A DNA stretch of 64,000 bases. Source: Acinetobacter sedimenti. GTDB taxonomy: Bacteria; Pseudomonadota; Gammaproteobacteria; Pseudomonadales; Moraxellaceae. Of the stretch, positions 17,772-29,835 are shown in pieces. The stretch lies in NCBI RefSeq assembly GCF_022601685.1, contig NZ_JAKUML010000010.1:1-64000 (forward strand), read 5' to 3'. The position numbers and the translations under genes were made by a program. Numbering within the stretch: position 1 is the first letter of the stretch; each line of letters begins with the position of its first letter. The notes under the pieces were generated by a model, which made no database searches, was not told where the DNA came from, and worked only from the letters and a program-made list of their open reading frames with translations.

Positions 17772-18632
17772 TTAAACCAATTTGGTTAATTCACCTGACA
17801 AATGTGGTTTTTTATTCTTAACATTTTGCACAAGAAAATCGGTACTTTGTTCTTGTTCTGCAGTTAAAAGCTCAACTTGTGATGGCAACTTCATTGGCAA
17901 TTTAAACCAAACATCTGCGCTATAGCTTGCAGGTAATGGTGCCAAATCAGCAAGAGCACGTGCCTTACTCCACATGCCATGCGCAATTGCATTGTTAAAA
18001 CCAAACGCTTTTGCAGTGAGTGCATGGATATGAATTAAATTAAAATCACCTGAAATCATCGCATAACGACGACCTGTATTTTCAGCCAAGCGCCAAGTTT
18101 GCTTGAGTTGATAATCAGGCTTTTTCTCAGCTTTGCTATTTTCACTTGGTTTTTCAGTGACTTTTTGGCGTGATAAATAGGTGGTTAAACCTTCAAATAC
18201 CAATTCATCACCTGATTTTGCACTGATGATAAAGTCAAATTGTACACCTTTATCATGCGGTTTCAGCTCGCCGAATTTACAGCTTAATTGCAACGCTTCA
18301 GTCGCCTGAATGGTACGATATTGCTTGATTTGATTACGAATATGCACCAAACCGAGTAATACAAATGGAAACGGCTCACTGGTCATCATGTGCATTTGTA
18401 AACTTTGCGCCAACACTGCCAAATACATTGCAGGCACTTCATTGTTGGTAGGGAAATTACAGATTTTTTGATATTTATGCAGATGCTCAGCGTCAATTTC
18501 TAAACGATCAACCACATACTCCACTTGTGGTAATGTTTTTTCTTTGCTACCACCTTTTTTAATCAGTCCTTGAATGACCTTTGGATAGGCAGCATAAGCT
18601 TTTGGTAATTGGTCAAAATGACGTGTTCTCAT
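17772..18632 (-). CDS. MaoC-family (hotdog) enoyl-CoA hydratase-like protein
   Basis: A 286-residue double-hotdog protein. The C-terminal half has the R-hydratase signature SGDFNLIHIHALTAKAFGF...AIAHGMW (about residues 195-222), with the catalytic Asp and His of MaoC and PhaJ-type hydratases. The N-terminal half is degenerate, as in other two-domain members. The likely reaction is hydration of trans-2-enoyl-CoA to (R)-3-hydroxyacyl-CoA. It follows fabG on the same strand, but a good terminator (18683-18711) separates them. The grouping with a ketoreductase and a thiolase suggests shared acyl-CoA work. Confidence 0.87.
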   Translation of the reverse strand: MRTRHFDQLPKAYAAYPKVIQGLIKKGGSKEKTLPQVEYVVDRLEIDAEHLHKYQKICNFPTNNEVPAMYLAVLAQSLQMHMMTSEPFPFVLLGLVHIRNQIKQYRTIQATEALQLSCKFGELKPHDKGVQFDFIISAKSGDELVFEGLTTYLSRQKVTEKPSENSKAEKKPDYQLKQTWRLAENTGRRYAMISGDFNLIHIHALTAKAFGFNNAIAHGMWSKARALADLAPLPASYSADVWFKLPMKLPSQVELLTAEQEQSTDFLVQNVKNKKPHLSGELTKLV

Positions 18633-18682
18633 TGATTCATCCTCTAATTTTATCTCAAAAGCTTTTCATATATAGCCATGAT

Positions 18683-18711
18683 AAAAAAAGGGTGACTTGC
18701 ACCCTTTTATC
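18683..18711 (-). terminator. Terminator of the long FabG gene
   Basis: AAAAGGGTG (18686-18694) pairs with CACCCTTTT (18700-18708) around a 5-nt loop. On the minus strand a T7 run follows. Confidence 0.85.
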
Positions 18712-18758
18712 TTTTTATAGCTTATACAAAAGATAAGTCTAATTTAAATTCTAGCTGA

Positions 18759-20150
18759 TTAAGCGCCAAGCAAGCTCTGACCGCAGACACGTACCACGTT
18801 GCCATTTAGACCTGTTGACGCAGTTGATGCAAAATAAGCAATCGTTTCTGCCACATCAACAGGAAGACCACCTTGACTCATTGAGTTCATACGGCGACCA
18901 GCTTCACGGATGGCAAATGGGATCGCAGCAGTCATTTGTGTTTCGATAAATCCAGGTGCAACTGCATTGATGGTGATACCATTTTTCAACGTTGGTGCAG
19001 TGAATTTCACCAAACCAATCACACCTGCTTTTGATGCTGCATAGTTGGTTTGACCCAAGTTACCTGCAATACCACTAATCGAAGATACGCAAACAATACG
19101 ACCGTTAGCATTTAAGCCGTCATTATTCAACAAGTAATCGTTTACACGTTCATTCGAAGCAAGGTTGATGTTGATCACCATGTCCCAAAGCTCAGGCTTC
19201 ATATTTGCCAAGGTTTTGTCACGTGTTACACCTGCGTTATGCACGATGATATCTAGACCGCCTTTGTCCGCTGCCGCCGCTTTGATCTTTTCACCTGCAT
19301 CAGCCGCTGTAATATCGAGTGCCAATACCGAACCACCGATTTCCCCTGCAACACGCTCAAGATCGGCTTGCTGTGGTGGAATATCCAAACAAATCACGTG
19401 TGCGCCATCACGTGCCAAAACATGTGCAATCGCTTCGCCGATACCACGGCTTGCACCAGTCACTACAGCAGTCTTACCTGCCAATGGCTGTGCCCAATCT
19501 ACTTTAACCGCTTTGCCTTTAGACACACGAATCACTTGACCGGATACATAAGCAGAGCGTGGAGAAAGTAGGAAACGAAGTGTAGATTCAAGATTTGCTT
19601 CTGCACCTTTGTCCACATAGACTAGCTCAGCAACAACACCTTTTTTAAATTCTTTACCGACTGATTTTACAAAGCCTTCGAGTGCACGCTGTGCAATCGC
19701 AGCAGATACTGAACCTGCTTTCTCTGGTGTTGTACCAATTACGATCACTCGACCAGAAGCTTCGATTTGACGAGCTACTGGATTGAAAAACTCATACAAA
19801 TCTTTCAATTGATCTGCATTTTCAATGCCTGATGCATCAAATACCAATGCTTTAAATTTAGACTCTTTATCACCGCTATTAAAGGCACGAAGATTCAAAC
19901 CCACTTCTGCAGCAGTTTGCTGAAGCTGTGCATTATTGCCTGCATAAGTATCTGCATGGATATTGCTCAATACTTGGCTAATTGCACCAGTTAGTGTGCT
20001 ATTAACTGCAGCACCAAGAAGCACCGCACCTTGAATAACAGGCGCACCTGCTTGAAAACGATCTAAAGCAGTTGGAGATGGTAGACCCAAATTTTTAATC
20101 ACAAACTTACCGATTGGGGATTTTGCAAAGGCTTGATACTGATCAGACAT
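18759..20150 (-). CDS. High-molecular-weight 3-oxoacyl reductase (FabG4-like)
   Basis: A 463-residue short-chain dehydrogenase, about twice the length of housekeeping FabG. The C-terminal half (from about residue 225) is a full SDR: TGASRGIGEAIAH for NAD(P), VHNAGV, the catalytic serine in CVSSISGI and the YAASKAG Tyr-Lys pair. The N-terminal half, about 220 residues, is a degenerate Rossmann/flavodoxin-like domain without an obvious nucleotide loop, as in mycobacterial FabG4. It probably reduces 3-oxoacyl-CoA or -ACP. It is divergent from the thiolase gene across 304 bases, and a 16-base tandem repeat lies in its 5' leader. Confidence 0.88.
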   Translation of the reverse strand: MSDQYQAFAKSPIGKFVIKNLGLPSPTALDRFQAGAPVIQGAVLLGAAVNSTLTGAISQVLSNIHADTYAGNNAQLQQTAAEVGLNLRAFNSGDKESKFKALVFDASGIENADQLKDLYEFFNPVARQIEASGRVIVIGTTPEKAGSVSAAIAQRALEGFVKSVGKEFKKGVVAELVYVDKGAEANLESTLRFLLSPRSAYVSGQVIRVSKGKAVKVDWAQPLAGKTAVVTGASRGIGEAIAHVLARDGAHVICLDIPPQQADLERVAGEIGGSVLALDITAADAGEKIKAAAADKGGLDIIVHNAGVTRDKTLANMKPELWDMVININLASNERVNDYLLNNDGLNANGRIVCVSSISGIAGNLGQTNYAASKAGVIGLVKFTAPTLKNGITINAVAPGFIETQMTAAIPFAIREAGRRMNSMSQGGLPVDVAETIAYFASTASTGLNGNVVRVCGQSLLGA

Positions 20151-20454
20151 GATTGTTCTCTTAAACTAAGGTTAATTCGGACTAAAGGTTAACTCGGACT
20201 GAATAAAACACAATATGAATGCTTCGATGTATATCAAAGTTTCAAGGGTAAAAAAACCAATGATCCGTCGATATTGTCACCAAATTTTAATCACTATTGA
20301 TAAAAATGATTTTACATACCATTATCATACTGAGTTTGGATAAACTTGTCTTGACCCCTTGATTGGATTTGTCATGTCAATACAGTCAATTTGATCAAGC
20401 CAAGTTTGTGATAATATCTTAATCGAAAATGAATAAAACACTTGGGAAACCACG
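20151..20454. other. Divergent intergenic region between long FabG and thiolase genes
   Basis: 304 AT-rich bases with no gene. They contain the tandem repeat at 20168-20200 and must hold both promoters. I saw no recognisable operator of the PsrA/FadR kind. Confidence 0.5.
20168..20200. repeat. Two 16-base tandem repeats in the fabG leader
   Basis: AAGGTTAATTCGGACT (20168-20183) is followed, one base later, by AAGGTTAACTCGGACT (20185-20200), a 17-base period with one mismatch. The copies lie 18-50 bases before the minus-strand fabG start codon. Confidence 0.75.
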
Positions 20455-22011
20455 ATGAGCAAAACACCTCAAGATCCATCGAAAGTGACATCAACCGATT
20501 CGTCTTCACTGTCAGAAACATCAACCCAGTCGAAAGATACAGCTAAAACCACAGCGACAAAAAGTACAACTCGTCGCCGTACAAGCACATCGACTGCTAC
20601 TCCAGCTAAAACTGCAACGCCTCGCAAAGCAGCGACTGCAACTAAAACTGAGAGCCAATCAGCGACAAAATCACCGAGTACACGTACTCGAAAATCCACA
20701 ACCTCAACCCCTGTAAAAAAGGAACAATCTATGAGCCAAAATACAGTTCGCCGTGTTGCCATCATTGGCGGTAACCGTATTCCATTTGCACGTTCAAATG
20801 GTGCTTATTTTACTGCTTCAAACATCGACATGTTTACTGCTGCATTAAATGGCTTGATCACTCGCTACAACCTACAAGGTCAACGTCTTGGTGAAGTTGT
20901 TTCTGGCGCAGTATTAAAGCATAGCCGTGATTTCAACATGACTCGTGAAAGTGTTCTAAACACTGAACTTGCTCCTGAAACTCCTGCGTATGACATTCAA
21001 CAAGCATGTGCCACTGGCTTGCAAGCTGCTTTCTTAGTTGCAAACAAAATTGCGCTTGGTCAAATCGAAGTCGGTATCGCAGGCGGTGTGGACACAACTT
21101 CTGATGCTCCGATCGCTCTTGGTGATGGTGTACGTAAAGTATTACTTGAGCTCAACATCGCAAAAACTGGTAAAGATCGTCTAAAAGCATTGTCAAAACT
21201 CAATGTTAAAGATTTGATGGATGCACCGAAAAATGGCGAGCCACGTACTGGTATGTCAATGGGTGATCACCAAGCAATCACTGCGCTTGAGTGGAATATT
21301 GCACGTGAAGATCAAGACGAGCTTGCTGCATCTTCTCACCAAAAAATGGCAAAAGCCTACGAAGAAGGTTTCTTCAATGACTTAATCACACCTTTCATGG
21401 GTCTTGAGCGTGACAACAACCTACGTCCAGATTCTACTGCTGAAAAATTGGCAAAATTAAAGCCAGCTTTCGGTAAAGGTGAAAATGCAACCATGACAGC
21501 GGGTAACTCTACGCCACTTACTGACGGTGCATCTTGTGTGCTACTTGCTTCTGAAGAATGGGCGAAAGCAAACGGTCATGAAGTCCTTGCTTACTTAACA
21601 TTTTCTGAAACTGCTGCGGTTGACTTCGTTGGCAAAAAAGAAGGTTTGTTGATGGCTCCTGCTTATGCAATGCCACGTATGCTTGAGCGTGCTGGTTTGA
21701 CTCTACAAGATTTTGATTTCTATGAAATTCATGAAGCATTTGCATCACAAGTATTGTCTACACTGAAAGCTTGGGAAGATCCAACTTTCTGTAAAGAGCG
21801 TCTTGGTCTAGACAAGCCACTTGGTTCTATTGATCGTAGCAAATTGAACGTCAAAGGCTCATCACTTGCAGCGGGTCACCCATTTGCGGCAACTGGTGGT
21901 CGTATCTTGGCTTCTGCTGCAAAACTACTCAATGAAAAAGGTTCAGGTCGTGCATTGATCTCTATCTGTGCAGCAGGTGGACAAGGCGTCGTTGCGATCG
22001 TTGAGAAGTAA
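20455..22011 (+). CDS. Acetyl-CoA C-acyltransferase (thiolase) with basic low-complexity N-terminal extension
   Basis: Residues from about 99 to 518 are a complete thiolase: the nucleophile Cys185 in QQACATGLQ, EIHEAFASQ, GSSLAAGHPFAATGG and the C-terminal CAAGGQG cysteine. It cleaves 3-ketoacyl-CoA or condenses acetyl-CoA. Residues 1-92 are Ser/Thr/Lys/Ala-rich and basic, recalling histone-H1-like or PHA-granule phasin tails. An internal ATG at 20731 begins MSQNTVRRVAIIGG and has AAGGAA eight bases upstream, so two forms, with and without the extension, are plausible. It is divergent from the long FabG and near the MaoC hydratase, suggesting a ketoacyl-CoA pathway. Confidence 0.88.
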   Translation: MSKTPQDPSKVTSTDSSSLSETSTQSKDTAKTTATKSTTRRRTSTSTATPAKTATPRKAATATKTESQSATKSPSTRTRKSTTSTPVKKEQSMSQNTVRRVAIIGGNRIPFARSNGAYFTASNIDMFTAALNGLITRYNLQGQRLGEVVSGAVLKHSRDFNMTRESVLNTELAPETPAYDIQQACATGLQAAFLVANKIALGQIEVGIAGGVDTTSDAPIALGDGVRKVLLELNIAKTGKDRLKALSKLNVKDLMDAPKNGEPRTGMSMGDHQAITALEWNIAREDQDELAASSHQKMAKAYEEGFFNDLITPFMGLERDNNLRPDSTAEKLAKLKPAFGKGENATMTAGNSTPLTDGASCVLLASEEWAKANGHEVLAYLTFSETAAVDFVGKKEGLLMAPAYAMPRMLERAGLTLQDFDFYEIHEAFASQVLSTLKAWEDPTFCKERLGLDKPLGSIDRSKLNVKGSSLAAGHPFAATGGRILASAAKLLNEKGSGRALISICAAGGQGVVAIVEK

Positions 22012-22058
22012 TTTCGACAAATCACATCATTTAAATTGCTAATTTAGCGATTTAACAG

Positions 22059-22092
22059 AAACCATCATTTCACAAGAATTGGTGGTTTTTTT
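22059..22092 (+). terminator. Terminator of the thiolase gene
   Basis: AAACCATCA (22059-22067) pairs with TGGTGGTTT (22080-22088), one G-T pair, followed by T. Confidence 0.7.
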
Positions 22093-22172
22093 AATGCAAA
22101 ATAAAATTGTTAAACTACAAATGACAGATCAATTCTTTTATACTTAAACTTTCTTTATTGATTATTTTCCCT

Positions 22173-22901
22173 GTGCAACTCGATAAACTACTGCAATCTC
22201 AAGGCTTTGGCACACGTAAACAATGTCAAATTTTGATTCATCGTGGACACGTCAGCATAAACAATGATGTCGTTCATGATCATAAATTTCGTTGCAACAC
22301 ACCAAATTTTCAATTTTCAGTACACGGTGAAAAATTTAGCTATCGAGAAAAAGTCTATATTGCACTGAATAAACCGCAAGGCTATGAATGTTCACACAGA
22401 ACACAACATCACCACAGTGTATTTGAACTACTACCCGACCATCTGATTGAGCGTAATGTTCAAAGCATTGGACGGCTGGATCAAGACACAACTGGTTTGC
22501 TTCTACTGACCGACGATGGTCAATATCTACATCAGCTCACGCATCCCAAGAAACACGTTTTAAAATATTATCAAATCCACACGACTGAAGCGCTGAGTAC
22601 AGATGTAATTAAGCAACTTCAAAACGGCGTAGAACTACGCAATGAACAAGGTCTTTTTCAAGCCTTAAATTTTGAAAAAATCGGTGAAAGACATTACCGA
22701 TTTGCGATTTCTCAAGGTGTTTATCATCAGGTGAAACGGATGATCGTAGCGGTTGGCAATCATGTGGACGCATTGCATCGTGATCAAATTGCCGAATTAA
22801 AATTGGAACAATTGTCCATACAATCAGGCGAATGGTGCTATTTGAGTGAATCAGAATATCAATCTGCAACGGTTCGAGCAATTTCAGAAAATAACACCTA
22901 A
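22173..22901 (+). CDS. rsuA: Ribosomal small-subunit pseudouridine synthase (RsuA family)
   Basis: Modifies uridine to pseudouridine in 16S rRNA; E. coli RsuA acts on U516. The roughly 242-residue protein has an N-terminal S4 RNA-binding domain (QLDKLLQSQGFGTRKQCQIL) and the catalytic motif GRLDQDTTGLLLLTDDGQ with its essential Asp, then SQGVYHQVKRMIVAVGNHV, very like RsuA. A TTG five codons upstream also opens the frame. I prefer the GTG at 22173 because it starts right at the S4 domain, but no strong ribosome binding site decides it. RluE or RluF specificity is the alternative. Confidence 0.8.
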   Translation: MQLDKLLQSQGFGTRKQCQILIHRGHVSINNDVVHDHKFRCNTPNFQFSVHGEKFSYREKVYIALNKPQGYECSHRTQHHHSVFELLPDHLIERNVQSIGRLDQDTTGLLLLTDDGQYLHQLTHPKKHVLKYYQIHTTEALSTDVIKQLQNGVELRNEQGLFQALNFEKIGERHYRFAISQGVYHQVKRMIVAVGNHVDALHRDQIAELKLEQLSIQSGEWCYLSESEYQSATVRAISENNT

Positions 22902-22916
22902 GGGAATCAATTAGAT

Positions 22917-23357
22917 TTAGATAAAGCAGTGATACGACTCGAACTCATGATCTTTAACAAAACCAAGCTTTTCATACAAACGACGAGCTTCAACATGGTC
23001 CACTTCAGTCTGTAAGCTAATACGTTTTACTTGTTGTTGGCGTGCAAACAAAATTGCCGTATCAATCAACTGGTGTGCCGCACCTTGACGACGATAGCTT
23101 GGCGTAACATAGGTATCATCTAAAATATAATATTCACGGCAATCCGCCGTAGAGAAGCCCACATACAACACAATAAAACCAGTAATTACGTCATCTTTTT
23201 GACTGACAAAAATCACCGTCTGTTGGTTTTTCATACGCTTGGTTAAAAAATCTTGCGTCTGTGCAAGATTCGAGCTCGTGCCATGAAACTGGCGATATTC
23301 ATCAAACAATACAGTTAATAAAAGCAAATCTGCTTCTGTGGCACGACGTACAATCAT
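22917..23357 (-). CDS. GNAT-family N-acetyltransferase
   Basis: A 146-residue Gcn5-related acetyltransferase, complete in one domain. The acetyl-CoA loop is RRQGAAHQLI (about residues 90-99) and the C-terminal EARRLYEKLGFVKD is typical. The sequence resembles small metabolite-acetylating members with a YYILDDTYVTP strand. The substrate is unknown. It lies 135 bases downstream of a RelB/DinJ-like gene on the same strand. Acetyltransferase toxins usually overlap or nearly touch their antitoxin genes, so a toxin role is not supported. It is convergent with rsuA with 15 bases between. Confidence 0.85.
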   Translation of the reverse strand: MIVRRATEADLLLLTVLFDEYRQFHGTSSNLAQTQDFLTKRMKNQQTVIFVSQKDDVITGFIVLYVGFSTADCREYYILDDTYVTPSYRRQGAAHQLIDTAILFARQQQVKRISLQTEVDHVEARRLYEKLGFVKDHEFESYHCFI

Positions 23358-23492
23358 AATTTTTATTCCACTAATTTTAAAACCAAAAATTAAAAACGAC
23401 TAAAATTCCTTTGTGTCAGGTCTAGCATATACAAAAAAATCACCCCAAAAAGTGTCGTTTAGTTATTAAAATGCAACAAGATTTTAGCAATA

Positions 23493-23780
23493 TTATTTTT
23501 TGTCAGAATTTAGAATTTGATCTAACTCTGTAAAGATATCGTGATGATTTTCTTCATTTTCAGCAACTGTGGCAGACTTATCACTCACAGGTGTGTGCAA
23601 TAAAGACGGTTGAATGCTTTTGCTCTCAATCTGAAATGGAATAGATTGTGTCAGTACAACCTGACGAAAAAACATTCGAATTGCTTGCGCAGGTGTCAAG
23701 CCAAGCTGGCGGAATACAGCAAATGCCAGTTTTTTTTCATCGCTATCTAAGCGAATTTGATAAACCTCAGTCTTTGCCAT
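23493..23780 (-). CDS. RelB/DinJ-family antitoxin-like protein, no adjacent RelE-type toxin
   Basis: A 95-residue protein with an N-terminal ribbon-helix-helix of the RelB/DinJ type: TEVYQIRLDSDEKKLAFAVF, then QLGLTPAQAIRMFFRQVV, where the LGLTPAQAIRMFF helix is diagnostic. The C-terminal half is polar and acidic, the part that wraps a toxin in family members. The open frame extends 28 codons upstream, but the ATG at 23780 has AGGG about nine bases before it and starts the domain. No RelE/YafQ toxin gene follows. It may be an orphan antitoxin or a plain DNA-binding regulator. Confidence 0.8.
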   Translation of the reverse strand: MAKTEVYQIRLDSDEKKLAFAVFRQLGLTPAQAIRMFFRQVVLTQSIPFQIESKSIQPSLLHTPVSDKSATVAENEENHHDIFTELDQILNSDKK

Positions 23781-24036
23781 GACGTGAATCCCTAATAATC
23801 TCCAGTAATTGTATTCCTTTACCTTACTTCTTCGCTTTAAATCATCATTCTTTTGTGATGACAAAAGTCTTGCAATTTAAATTATCTTTTATTTGCGTCA
23901 TTACAAAGTAATGTGGAATACATGACTTTTGAAGTCTAGCAAAAATAAAATCATTATGGAATCAAAAAAATAACAAAATACTACTAAAGGTGCATTCATT
24001 CTGAAATAATCACCTCATTGTCATTACAAAAATAAG

Positions 24037-24792
24037 TTAGTTTGAATGCGATGAAAACTGTTGCAAAATGAGCGTAGCGAAGTCTAAATCATCAGGATAA
24101 GTGATTTTAATATTATCACTACGCCCTTCTAAAAGTTTGACTGGGACATTTAAGTGTTCTAATGCGCTTGCTTCGTCAGTTACTAACAAATGATTTTGAA
24201 TCGCATGTAGTAATGCTTGATAGAGCACACCATATTTAATGATCTGTGGTGTCTGTGCTTGCCACAATGCGCTACGATCTATAGTCGCTTCAATCTCTTG
24301 GTTTGCTTTTGATTTTTTTAAAGTATCTCGTACTGGCACAGCAATAATCGCTGCGTCTTGACCTGTTTCACAAAAATCAGCAATCGCTTGAATCTGGCTT
24401 TGATGTAAACAAGGACGTGCTGCATCATGTACAAGCACATAATCATCTTTATCCGCAAAATTTTGCAAATGCTGTAATGAAGAAAACACTGAATCCATGC
24501 GCTCTTTGCCACCGATACAAAACTGTACAGGGTGCGCAAATTGAATCTGCTTGGCATAGGTATCATTTACACTGATCGCAATCACACAATTTTCAAGTGG
24601 AAGTTTATACAAAGCATTGACGCTATGCTCAAGCACAGTCTGCCCTGCGATCTTTAGATATTGTTTTAACTCGGTTTTGGAAAAGCGTTGACCTGAACCC
24701 GCTGCTGGAATTACGCCCCACAGTTTTGGTTTTTGATGAATATTATTTCGTGAATTGAGCTGTTGAACAAGCTCGGAATTATTCTGATTCAT
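24037..24792 (-). CDS. ispD: 2-C-methyl-D-erythritol 4-phosphate cytidylyltransferase
   Basis: Third step of the MEP isoprenoid pathway: couples CTP to methylerythritol phosphate. The 251-residue protein has the CTP loop PAAGSGQRFSKTELKQYL near residue 29, VHDAARPCL near 120, and AQTPQIIKYGVL, the usual IspD segments. The N-terminus is about 20 residues longer than in E. coli. Its start overlaps the end of ftsB by 14 bases, so the two are translationally coupled. It is the last gene of the pyrG-kdsA-eno-ftsB-ispD run. ispF is not next to it. Confidence 0.93.
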   Translation of the reverse strand: MNQNNSELVQQLNSRNNIHQKPKLWGVIPAAGSGQRFSKTELKQYLKIAGQTVLEHSVNALYKLPLENCVIAISVNDTYAKQIQFAHPVQFCIGGKERMDSVFSSLQHLQNFADKDDYVLVHDAARPCLHQSQIQAIADFCETGQDAAIIAVPVRDTLKKSKANQEIEATIDRSALWQAQTPQIIKYGVLYQALLHAIQNHLLVTDEASALEHLNVPVKLLEGRSDNIKITYPDDLDFATLILQQFSSHSN

Positions 24793-25150
24793 TGGTTTGC
24801 CGTTCTAAGGCAGTTTCTTCACGATCATTCAAATAGATCGGCTGATATGCACCACTAATCATACTCATTTGTACGAAAGTTTCATGTGGTTTCACCAAAC
24901 CAAGATCTAAACGCGCATGTTCCTCAATCGCTTCATAACCATTTTTCAGGTCGTACACTTCCGCTGCGAGAATGCGATTTCGTTCAGACAATTCCTGATT
25001 GGTTTCGATCTGCGTGGTCATGTCATTGATGAGTTTCTCATGCATGAAATAACCACTTTCACCAAACCAATAGGCGTATTGCAGACTTGCGACAATAAGT
25101 ATCGCAAGTCCGATGATGATTCGACCTGTTGCCGTAGCGAACATATTCAA
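24779..25150 (-). CDS. ftsB: Cell division protein FtsB
   Basis: Small bitopic inner-membrane protein that joins FtsL and FtsQ in the divisome. The 123-residue protein has a short cytoplasmic start, one membrane helix (IIIGLAILIVASLQYAYWF) and a periplasmic coiled coil (INDMTTQIETNQELSERNRILAAEV, broken here only for description), ending in the conserved YEAIEEHARLDLGLVKPHE. The C-terminal tail of about 25 residues is longer than in E. coli. Placement between eno and ispD is the classical gammaproteobacterial order and supports the call. Confidence 0.92.
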   Translation of the reverse strand: MNMFATATGRIIIGLAILIVASLQYAYWFGESGYFMHEKLINDMTTQIETNQELSERNRILAAEVYDLKNGYEAIEEHARLDLGLVKPHETFVQMSMISGAYQPIYLNDREETALERQTNESE

Positions 25151-25167
25151 AGTGCCTGACTATAAAA

Positions 25168-26457
<1,290 letters not shown>

Positions 26458-26522
26458 TTATTTTTCCTCAATCGTTGTTCAATTTATAAAAACACACACC
26501 AAAAAACTCATTAAAGTCTTAC

Positions 26523-27389
<867 letters not shown>

Positions 27390-27430
27390 TTAAACTCTTT
27401 TCCTAATCTCGAATCAATTTGTGTAAAGCC

Positions 27431-29122
<1,692 letters not shown>

Positions 29123-29292
29123 TTACTGTAAACCCCCCTCATAAAGCAAAACTAATCGCATCTTTTACGCAATAATTTTGTTGAAATGCCGATTAAAGCA
29201 TCTACGTACCATAAAAGCACAATTCGAGTTATGAATTTTTACAATTTAAGTTTTTAGTTTGATATAATTCACTTAATTTTCTGTTTTGTGAA

Positions 29293-29760
29293 ATGAAGAA
29301 AACGATTATGAAATCTACTTTTTTAAAATTGATCATGGTCAGTTCTATAAGTGCACTACTACTTACTGCGTGCATGAAAAAAGAAAAGCCTGAAGACGCT
29401 GAGCAAGAGCAAACCACTCAAACTGAAGTGCAAGAATCAGACTTTCAAGAACTGGACAATGGTCAAGAACAAGCTGAATACACCGATCTTGAAGAGATAG
29501 ATGACAATTCAGGTACAGCTGAAATTACAGCAAGTGAAGAAGATGCTTATGTTGATCCAACACCTGCACCAAGCAGTGGTTCTGCAAGCTCAAATGGCTC
29601 TTCATCAAATAGCAACGGTTCGAGCAGTACATCATCTGCAAATAGTGCCAATACTGTGAGCGAAGATGTCGTCAATGATGAACATGCGTTATCAGGTGAT
29701 GCCACTGAAGATGATGCTGTAGCAGCAGCGATGAAAGCAGCTCAACCTGCGCTTCAATAA
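29293..29760 (+). CDS. Hypothetical acidic, serine-rich lipoprotein
   Basis: A 155-residue protein I do not recognise. The N-terminus is a lipoprotein signal with lipobox LLTAC (Cys about residue 27), so the mature protein should be lipid-anchored. What follows is strongly acidic (EDAEQEQTTQTEVQESDF), then a Ser/Asn/Gly linker (about residues 94-118), then an Ala-rich end. It looks intrinsically disordered. ATGs at 29293 and 29308 are both possible starts. The terminator at 29779-29808 ends it. Divergent from pyrG. Confidence 0.7.
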   Translation: MKKTIMKSTFLKLIMVSSISALLLTACMKKEKPEDAEQEQTTQTEVQESDFQELDNGQEQAEYTDLEEIDDNSGTAEITASEEDAYVDPTPAPSSGSASSNGSSSNSNGSSSTSSANSANTVSEDVVNDEHALSGDATEDDAVAAAMKAAQPALQ

Positions 29761-29778
29761 AGATTAAATTCTTGCGTT

Positions 29779-29808
29779 AAAAAAGCTGACTTTAGGTCAG
29801 CTTTTTTA
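29779..29808. terminator. Terminator after the acidic lipoprotein gene
   Basis: AAAAGCTGAC pairs with GTCAGCTTTT around a 5-nt loop, followed by T. It is placed between convergent genes. Confidence 0.85.
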
Positions 29809-29835
29809 TGCGCAACTTTCCTGTGATTGTTTAAA

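Noticed and set aside
19165-19571. Plus-strand open frames inside the long FabG gene
   Set aside because: They are shadows of a well-conserved SDR coding sequence on the other strand.
22917-23780. RelB-like gene plus GNAT gene as a type II toxin-antitoxin pair
   Set aside because: The genes are 135 bases apart, and the GNAT looks like a metabolite acetyltransferase. GNAT toxins normally touch or overlap their antitoxin gene.
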